DNA of 45,909 nucleotides. Origin: an uncultured Alphaproteobacteria bacterium (GTDB lineage Bacteria; Pseudomonadota; Alphaproteobacteria; RF32; CAG-239). Positions 24,217 to 32,779 of this stretch are shown here, in pieces; positions within the stretch are counted from its first letter, which is position 1; each line of letters starts with the position of its first letter. A program made the translations under genes and the position numbers. The stretch is taken from positions 1-45,909 of the forward strand of contig CAKQTH010000010.1 of the NCBI GenBank assembly GCA_934276635.1, in the 5' to 3' direction. Under the pieces are notes generated by a model. It did no database searches, was not told the DNA's origin, and worked only from the letters and a program-made list of their open reading frames with translations.

Positions 24217-24450
24217 ATGACAAGTATATTGGAAAAAATGCTTGAAAATTGCAGTAAAGAAGGCTATGAGCCGACTAAAAATGTTGAAAAAATCGCTAAG
24301 GCAAAAACAATGATGTTCGGCGACGACGAATGGAAAAGATGCCCATGTGACGGAAATAACGAAAAAAGATATTGCATTTCCGAACTTTGCAAAAGCGATA
24401 TTGAAAGAGACGGAATCTGTCACTGCCGTTGTTATGCAAAAAAAGCATAA
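24217..24450 (+). CDS. Ferredoxin-thioredoxin reductase catalytic-chain-like Fe-S protein
   Basis: 77 residues with eight cysteines: C12, then CPC (42-44), C53, C58, CHC (68-70) and C72. The segment RCPCDGNNEKRYCISELC and GICHCRCY resembles the CPC...C...CHC arrangement of FTR catalytic chains, which hold a 4Fe-4S cluster beside a redox-active disulfide. In plants and cyanobacteria FTR passes electrons from ferredoxin to thioredoxin; similar short proteins exist in non-photosynthetic bacteria. A strong G-rich ribosome site precedes the ATG, 12 nt after parB. No partner variable chain is seen, so the role is open. Confidence 0.68.
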   Translation: MTSILEKMLENCSKEGYEPTKNVEKIAKAKTMMFGDDEWKRCPCDGNNEKRYCISELCKSDIERDGICHCRCYAKKA

Positions 24451-24518
24451 AATTAAAGCTTTGTTATTAATTGTCTGCTAAATATCAATATAATTGAAAT
24501 ATATTTTGGAATTTAGCG

Positions 24519-25478
24519 ATGGTTAAAATAAACGACATTTATTTTTCGGATATGTATGTAACTCCTGCAAAAGAGGCATATATTCCGGATTCTCAGACAA
24601 GATTTGGCTTGATCAGGTTTGAGCCGGAAGATTTTGAAGAATTTTATACTCTGCTGGAAAACAGTTATATTGATAATACATCATATTCTGTGATTTACGG
24701 CGGGGTTTTATTTCGTGTTGAGCGCTCGATGACGATGTACGGGCCTCAATATTGTATGAGAAAAATGCCGAAACAGGTTCCATCAATAACTCAGCTCGGG
24801 TTTGATCCACGTTTGGTGTCGCATCTGATGACTTTGAGTACGGCTTCTGGTCTGATTATATGGGCTGGCCCGACAGGTTCCGGAAAAACCACCGCAATTT
24901 CGTCTTTGATGAAAGAATTTTTGATTAAAGAAGGTGGATTTGCTTATACCATTGAAGATCCGGCCGAAATGCCGCTTGACGGAGAATATAAGGCAATGAA
25001 TGGCTCGCTCGGGCTTTGCAAACAAACTTTGGCGATTAATGACAACTGGGGCACGCAACTCAAGTCTGCGTTGCGTTCAAAACCGCGCTATATTATGGTT
25101 GGAGAAATCAGAACACCTGAGTGCGCAAGCGAATGTTTGCGCGCCGCAACCTCCGGACACCTTGTGCTGTCTTCAATTCACGCAAACAATATTACCGATG
25201 CCATAAATTCGATTGTTAAATATGCATCGTCTTCAGATATGAGTGAAACTTTGGCCTATGAGCTTATTTCTCGCGGAATTTTGTGCGTTATTCACCAAAC
25301 TTTGCAGGGAAGAGAGAAGAAATATCCTGAAATAAGCTATATGTTTGCCAATGCCGATACAACCAAAGGCGATCAGGTCAGAGCAATAATCAAAAGCGGA
25401 AAAATCAATCTGGCAACGGTTATTGAGCAGCAGAAAAACAGACTGCTTCAAGGCCGTCCGATTTGCGCTGAAATATAG
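24519..25478 (+). CDS. PilT/DotB-like secretion or pilus ATPase
   Basis: 319 residues, a type II/IV secretion (GspE/PilT superfamily) ATPase. Motifs: Walker A GPTGSGKTT (117-125), Asp box YTIEDPAE, Walker B IMVGEIRTPE with GEIR at 195-198, and His box TSGHLVLSSIHAN. The N-terminal region is short, as in PilT and DotB rather than PilB. No pilin-assembly genes adjoin it. A VirB8-like gene (32820) and a pilin-like gene (39004) are elsewhere in the window, so it could serve a dispersed type IV secretion system or pilus. It converges on trpS with one base between the stops. Confidence 0.8.
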   Translation: MVKINDIYFSDMYVTPAKEAYIPDSQTRFGLIRFEPEDFEEFYTLLENSYIDNTSYSVIYGGVLFRVERSMTMYGPQYCMRKMPKQVPSITQLGFDPRLVSHLMTLSTASGLIIWAGPTGSGKTTAISSLMKEFLIKEGGFAYTIEDPAEMPLDGEYKAMNGSLGLCKQTLAINDNWGTQLKSALRSKPRYIMVGEIRTPECASECLRAATSGHLVLSSIHANNITDAINSIVKYASSSDMSETLAYELISRGILCVIHQTLQGREKKYPEISYMFANADTTKGDQVRAIIKSGKINLATVIEQQKNRLLQGRPICAEI

Positions 25479-25479
25479 C

Positions 25480-26496
25480 CTATCTTCCGAATACGGCGTC
25501 TTTCAGGCGTTTGAGTGTCGCTTGAGCCGCCGGTCTGGCTTTTGCTGCGCCTTCTGCGAGAAACTGTTCAACCTCGTCAAAATGATTCATGTAGTAATCA
25601 TATTTTTCGCGTGCATCTTTGACTTCATTTATAACCGCATCAAGAAGCATATTTTTGATATGTCCGTAACCGAGTTTGCCTTGTCTGAGACCGTCGGCCA
25701 TTTCTTGAATTTGTTCAGGCTTTGCCAAAGCTTTATAAATTTCATAAACCAAAATTTCGTCCGGATTTTTCGGTTCTTCCATCGGGCGTGAGTCGGTTTT
25801 TATTGAAAATATTGCTTTTTTTATGGTCTTATCATCAGCAAATGCCGGAATGACATTGTCATAAGATTTGCTCATTTTGCGCCCGTCAACACCGGGAACA
25901 ACCGCAACTTTGTCATCGGCAACATAGGTCGGAAGATGCAAAAGTTCTTTGCCGTAGTGCGCGTTTATGGCGCCGGCAATATCGCGTGCGATTTCAACAT
26001 GTTGAATCTGGTCTTTGCCGACCGGAACAATGTCGGTGTCATATGCCAGAATATCCGCTGCCATAAGGGTGGGGTAGGTATACAGTCCCATATTTATGCC
26101 GTCGTCATCAGGTTTGTTGTTTTCACGGTTTTTATCAACGGCAGCTTTGTAGGCATGCGCCTTGTTCATAAAACCTTTCGGGGTATAAGCATACAAAATC
26201 GTAGTAATTTCCGTAATCTCGGGAATATCCGACTGGCGATAAAAAATCGATTTGTTCGGATTAAGGCCGCAACCGAGATATATGCAGGCGATTTCTTTCA
26301 TTTTTTGATTCAAAACCACCGGATTTTTTTCTGCATTGATTGCATGGTAGTCGGCAATAAACATATAGTGCTTTCCACCCTGCGCAATTGCTTGATTTCC
26401 AAGCTCTATCGCCGGTTTTATCGCGCCGAGATAATTGCCCAAATGAGGAGTTCCGGTAGGCTTTACACCGGTCAAAACAACTTTTCCTTCAAACAT
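25480..26496 (-). CDS. trpS: Tryptophanyl-tRNA synthetase
   Basis: 338 residues, standard for a bacterial class I TrpRS. The HIGH-type motif is TGTPHLGNYLGA (14-25), and KMSKS occurs as DGRKMSKSYDN. It also contains YRQSDIPEITEI and the substrate-pocket segment PVGKDQIQHVEIARDIA. It charges tRNA-Trp. Confidence 0.96.
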   Translation of the reverse strand: MFEGKVVLTGVKPTGTPHLGNYLGAIKPAIELGNQAIAQGGKHYMFIADYHAINAEKNPVVLNQKMKEIACIYLGCGLNPNKSIFYRQSDIPEITEITTILYAYTPKGFMNKAHAYKAAVDKNRENNKPDDDGINMGLYTYPTLMAADILAYDTDIVPVGKDQIQHVEIARDIAGAINAHYGKELLHLPTYVADDKVAVVPGVDGRKMSKSYDNVIPAFADDKTIKKAIFSIKTDSRPMEEPKNPDEILVYEIYKALAKPEQIQEMADGLRQGKLGYGHIKNMLLDAVINEVKDAREKYDYYMNHFDEVEQFLAEGAAKARPAAQATLKRLKDAVFGR

Positions 26497-26597
26497 TTTA
26501 TGGTGTATCCTTATAATTTTCTGTTGTAATTATTTATAAAATTGATACTCTACCATTTAGTTTAAGTCAATAATTTAATTAAAAAAGGACAACGATA

Positions 26598-27878
26598 ATG
26601 CTGGACATTAAATATATTATGGAAAATAAAGATTATGTGATTGAAGGTTTGAAGAAAAAAGGCTGCAAACTTGATATCAATGCTATGATTGATTTGTATC
26701 TTGAAATCAACAAGCTGAAGACATCGTCGCAAGCTTTGGCAGAAGAAAAAAATCGCCTGAGTAATTCCATAAAGTCAGCATCGCCGGAAGACCGCCCGCA
26801 GATTATTGCAAAGAGCAAGGCTTTGGGAGAAGAATTTAAGAAACAGCAGGAAGAACTTGAGGCTAAGCAGGAAGAATTTAATAATATGATGCTCAGAATG
26901 CCGAATTTGCCGAGTCCTGATGCTCCGCAAGGCGAAGATGAAAGCGGAAATGTTGTGATTCGCCGCGTCGGAGAGCTGCCTAAGTTTGATTTTACGCCGC
27001 GCGACCATATCGAATTGATGGAAATGAACGACTGGAGCGAAATGGACAGAATCACAAAAGTTTGCGGTTCACGCACCTATGCCATCAAAAACGAACTTTC
27101 GCGCCTTGAGCTTGCAATCCATATGCTTGTGCTTGATAAACTTGCCGCAAACGGGTTTACGACCATCAATGTTCCGTCGCTTTCAAAAGAAAAACCATTG
27201 TACGGAATGGGATATCTGCCGTTTTCGTCAGATGAAATATATTATATGCCGTCTGATGAGCTTTATTTGTCCGGAACGGCAGAGCTTGTGCTGAACTCTT
27301 TGCGTGCCGATGAAATTTTGAGCGAAAACGAATTGCCGGTTCTGTATGCCGGATTTTCTCCGTGTTTCCGCCGCGAAGCCGGAGCTGCCGGAAAGGATAC
27401 CAGAGGATTGGTTCGCGTTCACCAGTTTTTGAAAACCGAACAGTTTGTAATTTGTAAAAATGATTTGGCAGAATCTGAAAAATGGCACCAAAAGCTGCTT
27501 TCCATTTCTGAAGAAGTGTTGCAGGATTTGGAAATTCCGTACCAGGTTTTGGATATCTGTACCGGCGACATGGGCGCTCCGAAATATCGTCAATATGATT
27601 TGGAAGCATGGGTTCCGTCGCAGAACTGCTATCGTGAGACGCACAGCTGCTCAAATATTACGGATTGGCAGGCTCGCCGCACAAATTTGCGTTATCGCGA
27701 CAATGCCGATGGAAAAGTAAAATATGCGCATACATTAAACAATACTGGAATCGCAACTCCGCGTGCGCTGGTTCCGTTTATGGAAAATCATCAGCAAAAA
27801 GACGGCACGGTCAGAATTCCGGAAAAATTGCAGCCGTATATGGGTGGTAAAAAGTTTATCGGAAAAAATTGCAGATAG
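26598..27878 (+). CDS. serS: Seryl-tRNA synthetase
   Basis: 426 residues. The N-terminal helical coiled-coil arm (about 25-105, binding the long tRNA-Ser variable arm) precedes a class II catalytic core with motif 2 SPCFRREAGAAGKDTRGLVR and motif 3 GIATPRALVPFMENHQ. AAGGA precedes the ATG. The HAD phosphatase gene starts 7 nt after the stop, so serS heads a four-gene run. Confidence 0.96.
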   Translation: MLDIKYIMENKDYVIEGLKKKGCKLDINAMIDLYLEINKLKTSSQALAEEKNRLSNSIKSASPEDRPQIIAKSKALGEEFKKQQEELEAKQEEFNNMMLRMPNLPSPDAPQGEDESGNVVIRRVGELPKFDFTPRDHIELMEMNDWSEMDRITKVCGSRTYAIKNELSRLELAIHMLVLDKLAANGFTTINVPSLSKEKPLYGMGYLPFSSDEIYYMPSDELYLSGTAELVLNSLRADEILSENELPVLYAGFSPCFRREAGAAGKDTRGLVRVHQFLKTEQFVICKNDLAESEKWHQKLLSISEEVLQDLEIPYQVLDICTGDMGAPKYRQYDLEAWVPSQNCYRETHSCSNITDWQARRTNLRYRDNADGKVKYAHTLNNTGIATPRALVPFMENHQQKDGTVRIPEKLQPYMGGKKFIGKNCR

Positions 27879-27885
27879 GATAAAA

Positions 27886-28572
27886 ATGGAAAAAAACGGA
27901 GATATTGAGGCACTTGAAGTAGTTGCTTTCGATTGGGACAACACTTTGGTAGAAAGCCGCAGTTCTCTGGTTTTTTGCGTTGATAAAATTTTGGCTCAAT
28001 ACGGGCTGCCGGATTGGTCACAAAGTTCTAAAAAACGCGATAATATGCTGTCTTTTCGCGATAATTTTCCAAGAATTTTCGGAGATGCGGCAGATGAGGC
28101 ATACCAAAAATATCGCAGAATATATCAAAAAGAAGCGCCGAAATTGATAAGCGTTTTTGATGGGGGTTATGATGTTGTAAACCTGCTGAAAAAATGCGGC
28201 AAAAAACTTGTGGTTGTCAGCAATAAAGACAGGCTTTTGCTGGAGCTTGAATACGGCCTTTTGTTTAAGCCGGATACTTTTGAAAAAATTGTCTGCGGCC
28301 ACGAGGCTCCGCGCGACAAACCATATCCGGAACAGCTTTTTTATACCTTAAACGGGATTATATCCAAAGAAAAAATCAATGCAAAAACCGTTTGGATGGT
28401 CGGAGACAGCCAAATGGACAGTATGTGCGCAAAATCTGCCGGAGTGCGTGCCGTCAGAATCGGAAGTCCGATTTGGGACGGCATAAAAGAACCGGAAGAC
28501 GGCATTACATTTTTTGCAAATATGAGAGAATTTTATAATTATTTATTGAAAGAAACAGGAGAAAATCGATGA
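27886..28572 (+). CDS. HAD-superfamily phosphatase, phosphoglycolate-phosphatase-like
   Basis: 228 residues from ATG 27886 (AGGA upstream). Motif I is AFDWDNTLVES with Trp between the Asps, motif II VVSNKD, motif III Lys in APRDKPYPE, motif IV WMVGDSQMDSMCAKSAG. The Gph-like alpha-helical cap suggests a small phosphorylated metabolite as substrate. The stop overlaps the following peptidase gene by 4 nt (ATGA), indicating coupled expression. Confidence 0.82.
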   Translation: MEKNGDIEALEVVAFDWDNTLVESRSSLVFCVDKILAQYGLPDWSQSSKKRDNMLSFRDNFPRIFGDAADEAYQKYRRIYQKEAPKLISVFDGGYDVVNLLKKCGKKLVVVSNKDRLLLELEYGLLFKPDTFEKIVCGHEAPRDKPYPEQLFYTLNGIISKEKINAKTVWMVGDSQMDSMCAKSAGVRAVRIGSPIWDGIKEPEDGITFFANMREFYNYLLKETGENR

Positions 28573-30275
28573 ATATAAACGGATTTGAACTGAATTATAC
28601 CGAAGAACAACTACATGATATGCGCGAAAATCAAAGCATCAAAATCAATTTGATTGACAAGGATTTTGAGGGATATAAAGAGCTGAGCGAAAAAAATCAA
28701 AAAGCCTTGCAGCATCTGGTCGCCGCGGCAAAAATATTTAATCGTGTTTCGCAAAAACAGGATAATCCGTTTAATCAGGAGCTTTATGAAGGCTTGAAAA
28801 AAGCCGCCGAGACCTCAAGCTATGCAAAAGAGGCGCTGTGGCTGTTTACTTCGTTTAACGGTGCGGCCGGACTGAACGGAATTGAAAAAAATCCGATAGA
28901 AATTTTTAAGGGTGTTCATCTTTATCCGGGCAAAAACTTTTATCCGCAAAATTTGAGCGTTGAAGAATTTCATAAAATTATCGAAAAAATGCTGGACGAG
29001 GGAAAAGTTGATGAACTGAAAAAGATTCTCAGCGCCCGTACAATGGTTCGCCGCAAAGAAGATGAATTGTATGCGATTGATTATACGCAATATTTTTCAA
29101 AAGAATTTTCTGAAATCGCAAACGAACTTGAAGTTGCGGCATATTATTGCGATGATGAGCCGTTTAAAGATTTTTTGGGTTGGCAGGCTCAGGCGCTTAT
29201 TCAAAACAATGAAGATATGGATATGCTGGCGGACAAGCATTGGGCGGTTTTGCAGGACAGCCCGCTTGAGTTTACAATCGGCCGTGAAAATTATGAAGAT
29301 GAAATTACTACCACGATTTTTGATAACAAACCGTTGCTTGAGCGTCTGCAAAAGGCCGGAATTGAGATTGTCCCGAAGGATTCGCTCGGAGCAAGAGTCG
29401 GCATTGTGAACAAAAAAGGAACGGATTTAATCTTAAAATTCAAAGAGTTGTTGCCGAAATTGGCGCAGCTTATGCCGTTTGCCGACAAATATGAGCAGCA
29501 TATCGGCGGCGGGAATTTGAAACAAACTATGGTCGATGTTGATTTGGCTGCGCTCACCGGTGATTATGCACAATGCCGCGGCGGAATCACGACCGCGCAA
29601 AATCTTCCGAACAGCGACAAATTGGCTGTAAAAACCGGAGGAGGGCGTCGCAATGTATATCATCGCCAGGTTCGTCAAAGCGGAGATAAAGAACGACAAA
29701 AAAAGATTCTGCACGAGCTTGTAAAGCCAAAATTGCATAAATATTACGACCTTGAAAGTCTGCATCTTTTTGTTATCGGGCACGAAAACGGGCATTCGCT
29801 CGGTCCTGATTCGTCATATCAAACAGCTCTCGGTGCATATCATCATATTATGGAAGAAAACAAAGCAGATGTAATTTCTTATTCTATGATGCCGCAATAT
29901 GTTAAAGCCGGAATTATTGATGAAGAAACCTTAAAAAAAATATATCTGACCGGCGCTGTTTCGCTGTTTTTGACCGCAGAACCAGTTTTGCAGGCCCCGC
30001 ACAGAGTTGCCGATTTGATGCAATTTAATTATCTGCTTGAACACGGCGCAATTTGGTTTGATAACGGAAAACTTGATATAGATTTTGAAAAATTTGTCAA
30101 AGCAATGCGTTTGATTTTGGAAGATACCATAAATCTTCAGCTTTCCAAAAATCCGCAAAAAGCAAAAGAATTTGTTGAAAAATATGCAAAATGGGAAGAT
30201 ATTAACCAAAAAATTGCCGATGTTTATAAAAAATTAGGATTAAAGCCGTATAAAGAGATTGTAACTCACTTTTAG
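28569..30275 (+). CDS. M49/dipeptidyl-peptidase III-like zinc metallopeptidase
   Basis: 568 residues, no signal peptide, so cytoplasmic. The zinc site is HENGH (405-409) within VIGHENGHSLGPDSS, and the third ligand is probably in EENKAD (429-434). HE-x2-H with a downstream EE-x2-AD resembles the DPP III / plant NUDT3-C-terminal gluzincin group, but the spacing is HExxH, not HExxxH as in classical M49. Also seen are RGGITTAQNLPNSD and a Gly/Arg-rich TGGGRRNVYHRQ. It probably trims peptides. Operon with the upstream HAD gene and a small membrane protein. Confidence 0.72.
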   Translation: MNINGFELNYTEEQLHDMRENQSIKINLIDKDFEGYKELSEKNQKALQHLVAAAKIFNRVSQKQDNPFNQELYEGLKKAAETSSYAKEALWLFTSFNGAAGLNGIEKNPIEIFKGVHLYPGKNFYPQNLSVEEFHKIIEKMLDEGKVDELKKILSARTMVRRKEDELYAIDYTQYFSKEFSEIANELEVAAYYCDDEPFKDFLGWQAQALIQNNEDMDMLADKHWAVLQDSPLEFTIGRENYEDEITTTIFDNKPLLERLQKAGIEIVPKDSLGARVGIVNKKGTDLILKFKELLPKLAQLMPFADKYEQHIGGGNLKQTMVDVDLAALTGDYAQCRGGITTAQNLPNSDKLAVKTGGGRRNVYHRQVRQSGDKERQKKILHELVKPKLHKYYDLESLHLFVIGHENGHSLGPDSSYQTALGAYHHIMEENKADVISYSMMPQYVKAGIIDEETLKKIYLTGAVSLFLTAEPVLQAPHRVADLMQFNYLLEHGAIWFDNGKLDIDFEKFVKAMRLILEDTINLQLSKNPQKAKEFVEKYAKWEDINQKIADVYKKLGLKPYKEIVTHF

Positions 30276-30287
30276 CGGGAGATAAAA

Positions 30288-30656
30288 ATGTTCGGAAAAC
30301 TTGCGAGAGGGGAATATCCTCTTTGTGTATCTTTTTGGAAATTCGGCGTTTTCGGCTTGATTATGAGCTGGGTTGTCCTCTATGTTTTGGAAAAACTGCT
30401 GTATGCCAATTTGGGAGGAATGAGCCTTTATACATATTATTTCAAGCATCTCGGATTTTTGAACGCTAACCCGAAAGTGCTGATTTTGACCGGATTGCAC
30501 TTTGTCTCGTTGGTTTTGTATGCGGTATATTCATTTATGGTATTTTTGGGAGTATGGCGCTCGTCGGCAGCATATGAAAAAAGCGTGTGGCTGAGCGGCA
30601 TGGCCAGAATTTGCATTATAATTTTGACGATTATCGGCATCAACTATGCCTTTTGA
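30288..30656 (+). CDS. Small integral membrane protein, unknown
   Basis: 122 residues with three hydrophobic segments (about 15-37, 64-86 and 100-121) and few charged residues between. GGGAG precedes the ATG, 12 nt after the peptidase stop, so it belongs to the same operon. No family recognised. Confidence 0.6.
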   Translation: MFGKLARGEYPLCVSFWKFGVFGLIMSWVVLYVLEKLLYANLGGMSLYTYYFKHLGFLNANPKVLILTGLHFVSLVLYAVYSFMVFLGVWRSSAAYEKSVWLSGMARICIIILTIIGINYAF

Positions 30657-30670
30657 ACACTGTTTCATAT

Positions 30671-30684
30671 CTGACTAAAGTCAG
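30671..30684. repeat. Perfect short palindrome upstream of the secreted bL12-like gene
   Basis: CTGACT-AA-AGTCAG. No T-run follows, so a terminator is unlikely; an operator is possible. A TATAAT-containing stretch (about 30711-30716) lies between it and the gene at 30758. Confidence 0.3.
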
Positions 30685-30757
30685 TATTAAAAACTATATA
30701 GATATAAAGTATAATCATTAATGTTAGCAAATTTTATATCTTATAGGAGATATCATT

Positions 30758-31247
30758 ATGAATAAATTTTTTAACTTTATGTTTTTTGCAGCCGCTGTCG
30801 GCATTTTGGCTGCAGGAACAGCGTCAGCAGCCGACGAAGACAAACAGGATTCTACCCCCCCCCGTCGCAGATTCTCAAATAACTCAAAATAATGATGGAA
30901 CATATACCGTTACCACTACAAACGGCAATACGGTTACAAAGACAAAATATAATTCAAAAACAACAATAAATTGTGTAGATACAAAGCTTAAATGTGTAAA
31001 AGCTGTCCGCGAGATAACAGGAATGGGCCTTAAAGAGGCAAAAGAATATGTTGATGCAAATATTCGTGGTGATTGGAAACTTGATCTAAGCAAACTTGAT
31101 AAAAAATATGCCGAGGGAATATGTTCGAGTATGGAAATTGGATGCTCAACAACAGAATATTATAATACAAAAACACGATTTACCCCGCCTGAAGCTTCGG
31201 TATTTATGACAGATGACGGAAATAATTCTGTTACAATAACTTTCTAA
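30758..31247 (+). pseudogene. Secreted protein with ribosomal bL12 C-terminal-like domain, frameshifted at a C9 tract
   Basis: ATG 30758 (AGGAG upstream) encodes a signal peptide MNKFFNFMFFAAAVGILAAG ending ASA, then ADEDKQDST. Nine C's at 30855-30863 put the rest out of frame, and the current frame stops after about 44 residues. With one C fewer the frame joins PPVADSQITQNNDGTYTVTT and gives about 162 residues. That part contains CVKAVREITGMGLKEAKEYV, strikingly like the bL12 C-terminal domain (IKAVREITGLGLKEAK). Two Cys flank it and two more follow. It may be phase-variable, decayed, or an assembly error. Ends before a bidirectional terminator. Confidence 0.7.
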
Positions 31248-31263
31248 TGTTATAAATATAAAA

Positions 31264-31288
31264 AAAGAGTGCCTATTTGGCACTCTTT
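31264..31288. terminator. Bidirectional terminator
   Basis: Ten-base-pair stem AAAGAGTGCC/GGCACTCTTT with loop TATTT, A-rich to the left and T-rich to the right. The stop codon of the gene at 31273-31944 lies inside it. Confidence 0.8.
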
Positions 31289-31944
31289 CTTTTAGACAGG
31301 TAGTCGTCCACAAAGTTGTTCCAGAAAATCTTCAATATGTAGATTGACGGATATTCTTCTGGATTATAGATGCGGATATACTTTTTTCCGCTCCACAGAG
31401 AGATTTTGGTGTCTGTGGGGTTTTCTGGCAGGCGGTATAATTCTCCGTCTTTGTGGCGATATAAAGAATATGTGCGCCCGATACATCCGTCATCGGTATT
31501 GTCATCGAATTGAATGCAATACTCTTTCCAATAGGTGTGAGGAAAGTTTTCAATGTCTTTGCCTTCAATATAAAGCGCGTTGACACAAATTTCTTTCGTC
31601 GGCCTTTGGAAGGAACATCTTACCCAGAGATTTGTTTTTTCATTTGTTTCGATAGAACAATCTTTGAGTTTGATGTCAATCATCGGTCCATAGGCGTTTG
31701 TCATTGGTTTTGTGCCCTCAATACAAACCTCTATGGTGCTTTGGAAACCAAGCTTGATAATATACTCAAGGTCTTGATAAACAACAACCCAAAAATAGGT
31801 TGAACCTTGACGCATCAATTTGAATTCCGGAAGTTTTTCGAGCGGAGTGTTGGTTCCTGTGAGCTCGGTAAAAACTTCGTACGCATCTTTCAGATACAGT
31901 ACTGGTCTAGACGCAAATTCTTCTCTAATTTTACACTGATACAT
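31273..31944 (-). CDS. Unknown protein, paralogue A of a tandem pair
   Basis: 223 residues, cytoplasmic-looking, no signal peptide. It resembles the adjacent gene at 32088-32732 over the whole length: both have a VLYLKDAYEVF / VIFKEDAYCLF start, a FWVVVYQ / YWIICYK strand, the shared G-K-x-IENFPHTYWK, an RTYSLYR / TTYFMYRG strand and a closing ILKIFWNNF / ILAFWKNFL. No domain recognised. There is no Shine-Dalgarno before the ATG. It has its own TTGACA/TATAAT promoter and a 5' leader nearly identical to that of its paralogue. Confidence 0.7.
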   Translation of the reverse strand: MYQCKIREEFASRPVLYLKDAYEVFTELTGTNTPLEKLPEFKLMRQGSTYFWVVVYQDLEYIIKLGFQSTIEVCIEGTKPMTNAYGPMIDIKLKDCSIETNEKTNLWVRCSFQRPTKEICVNALYIEGKDIENFPHTYWKEYCIQFDDNTDDGCIGRTYSLYRHKDGELYRLPENPTDTKISLWSGKKYIRIYNPEEYPSIYILKIFWNNFVDDYLSKRKSAK

Positions 31945-31986
31945 AAAAATGAAATTTAATAGTTAAACAAAAAAGTTAATTTACAT
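31945..31986 (-). repeat. Conserved 5' leader, copy A
   Basis: The predicted untranslated leader of the gene at 31273-31944. It is identical over 29 nt (31958-31986) to the leader of the paralogue (32746-32774) and nearly so up to the ATG. It starts at the predicted transcription start, opens with ATGTAA (start then stop) and has no ribosome-binding sequence. Confidence 0.7.
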
Positions 31987-31991
31987 AACGG

Positions 31992-32019
31992 ATTATATGC
32001 CAAAAATATTTTTTGTCAA
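31992..32019 (-). promoter_or_regulatory. Consensus sigma-70 promoter of paralogue A
   Basis: Exact TTGACA (32014-32019), 16-nt spacer, exact TATAAT (31992-31997). The start point would be near 31985. Confidence 0.75.
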
Positions 32020-32036
32020 CAAAATAAACACAAAAA

Positions 32037-32062
32037 AAAGAGCACCGGTCGGGGTGCTCTTT
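32037..32062 (-). terminator. Terminator of paralogue B
   Basis: Stem AAAGAGCACC/GGTGCTCTTT, 6-nt loop, and eight consecutive T's on the reverse strand, about 25 nt past the stop at 32088. Confidence 0.8.
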
Positions 32063-32087
32063 TTCAAATCTGCTGCTGTGTTATTTT

Positions 32088-32732
32088 TTAGTAAACATAG
32101 CAGTGCAAAAAGTTTTTCCAAAATGCCAGAATATCAACCAACGCCGGTCTGTGACTCGAGCTGTATTCGTGAATGCATTTTGAGCCTTCCCACAGTGCGA
32201 CTTTTTTGAAGTGTTGCTTGTCGGGATACAACGACAAAGTTCCGTCCAGGCCGCGATACATAAAGTATGTCGTGCCTGTGCATCGATTGCAGGAGCCTCC
32301 GCCGGCGATGATTGAGTCTGATTTCCAATAAGTGTGAGGGAAGTTCTCAATGGCTTTTCCTTTCAGAACAACGGAGTCGACCAAAAGGTTTTGTTCTTGC
32401 CAATTGAAAGAAAACTTAATCCAGAGAGAGGTTTGTTCTTTCATCTCGGGAATGTTTTCTTTGATACAAACCTCGTCCATCGGCCACAAAACTTTGCTGT
32501 AACCGATAGTTCCGTTTTCAGTTTCTTCCACTTCGCTCTCAAGCGCCACTCTTATCCGATAATACTGCTCTTTATAGCAGATTATCCAATAATAGGCTTT
32601 GTCTTTGCGCATCAGGGTGACGGAAAAAACCTCATCAGGCAGCTGATGTTTTTGGAGATAAGTGGAAAAAAGGCAATACGCATCTTCTTTGAAAATAACC
32701 GGCTTGGTTATTCCGTTCATTTTTTTATCCAT
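32088..32732 (-). CDS. Unknown protein, paralogue B of a tandem pair
   Basis: 214 residues, full-length relative of the neighbouring 31273-31944 product; the best-shared block is G-K-A-IENFPHTYWK. Two C-rich positions (GSCNRC) near residue 150 replace the DDGC region of paralogue A. No signal peptide and no domain recognised. Like A it lacks a Shine-Dalgarno and has a private promoter, so the pair arose by duplication including the regulatory region and then diverged considerably in protein sequence. Confidence 0.7.
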   Translation of the reverse strand: MDKKMNGITKPVIFKEDAYCLFSTYLQKHQLPDEVFSVTLMRKDKAYYWIICYKEQYYRIRVALESEVEETENGTIGYSKVLWPMDEVCIKENIPEMKEQTSLWIKFSFNWQEQNLLVDSVVLKGKAIENFPHTYWKSDSIIAGGGSCNRCTGTTYFMYRGLDGTLSLYPDKQHFKKVALWEGSKCIHEYSSSHRPALVDILAFWKNFLHCYVY

Positions 32733-32774
32733 AAAAAGAAAATTAAATAGTTAAACAAAAAAGTTAATTTACAT
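32733..32774 (-). repeat. Conserved 5' leader, copy B
   Basis: Leader of the gene at 32088-32732, the same length as copy A, with 29 identical nt at its 5' end and only a few differences before the ATG. See copy A. Confidence 0.7.
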
Positions 32775-32779
32775 TTGAG

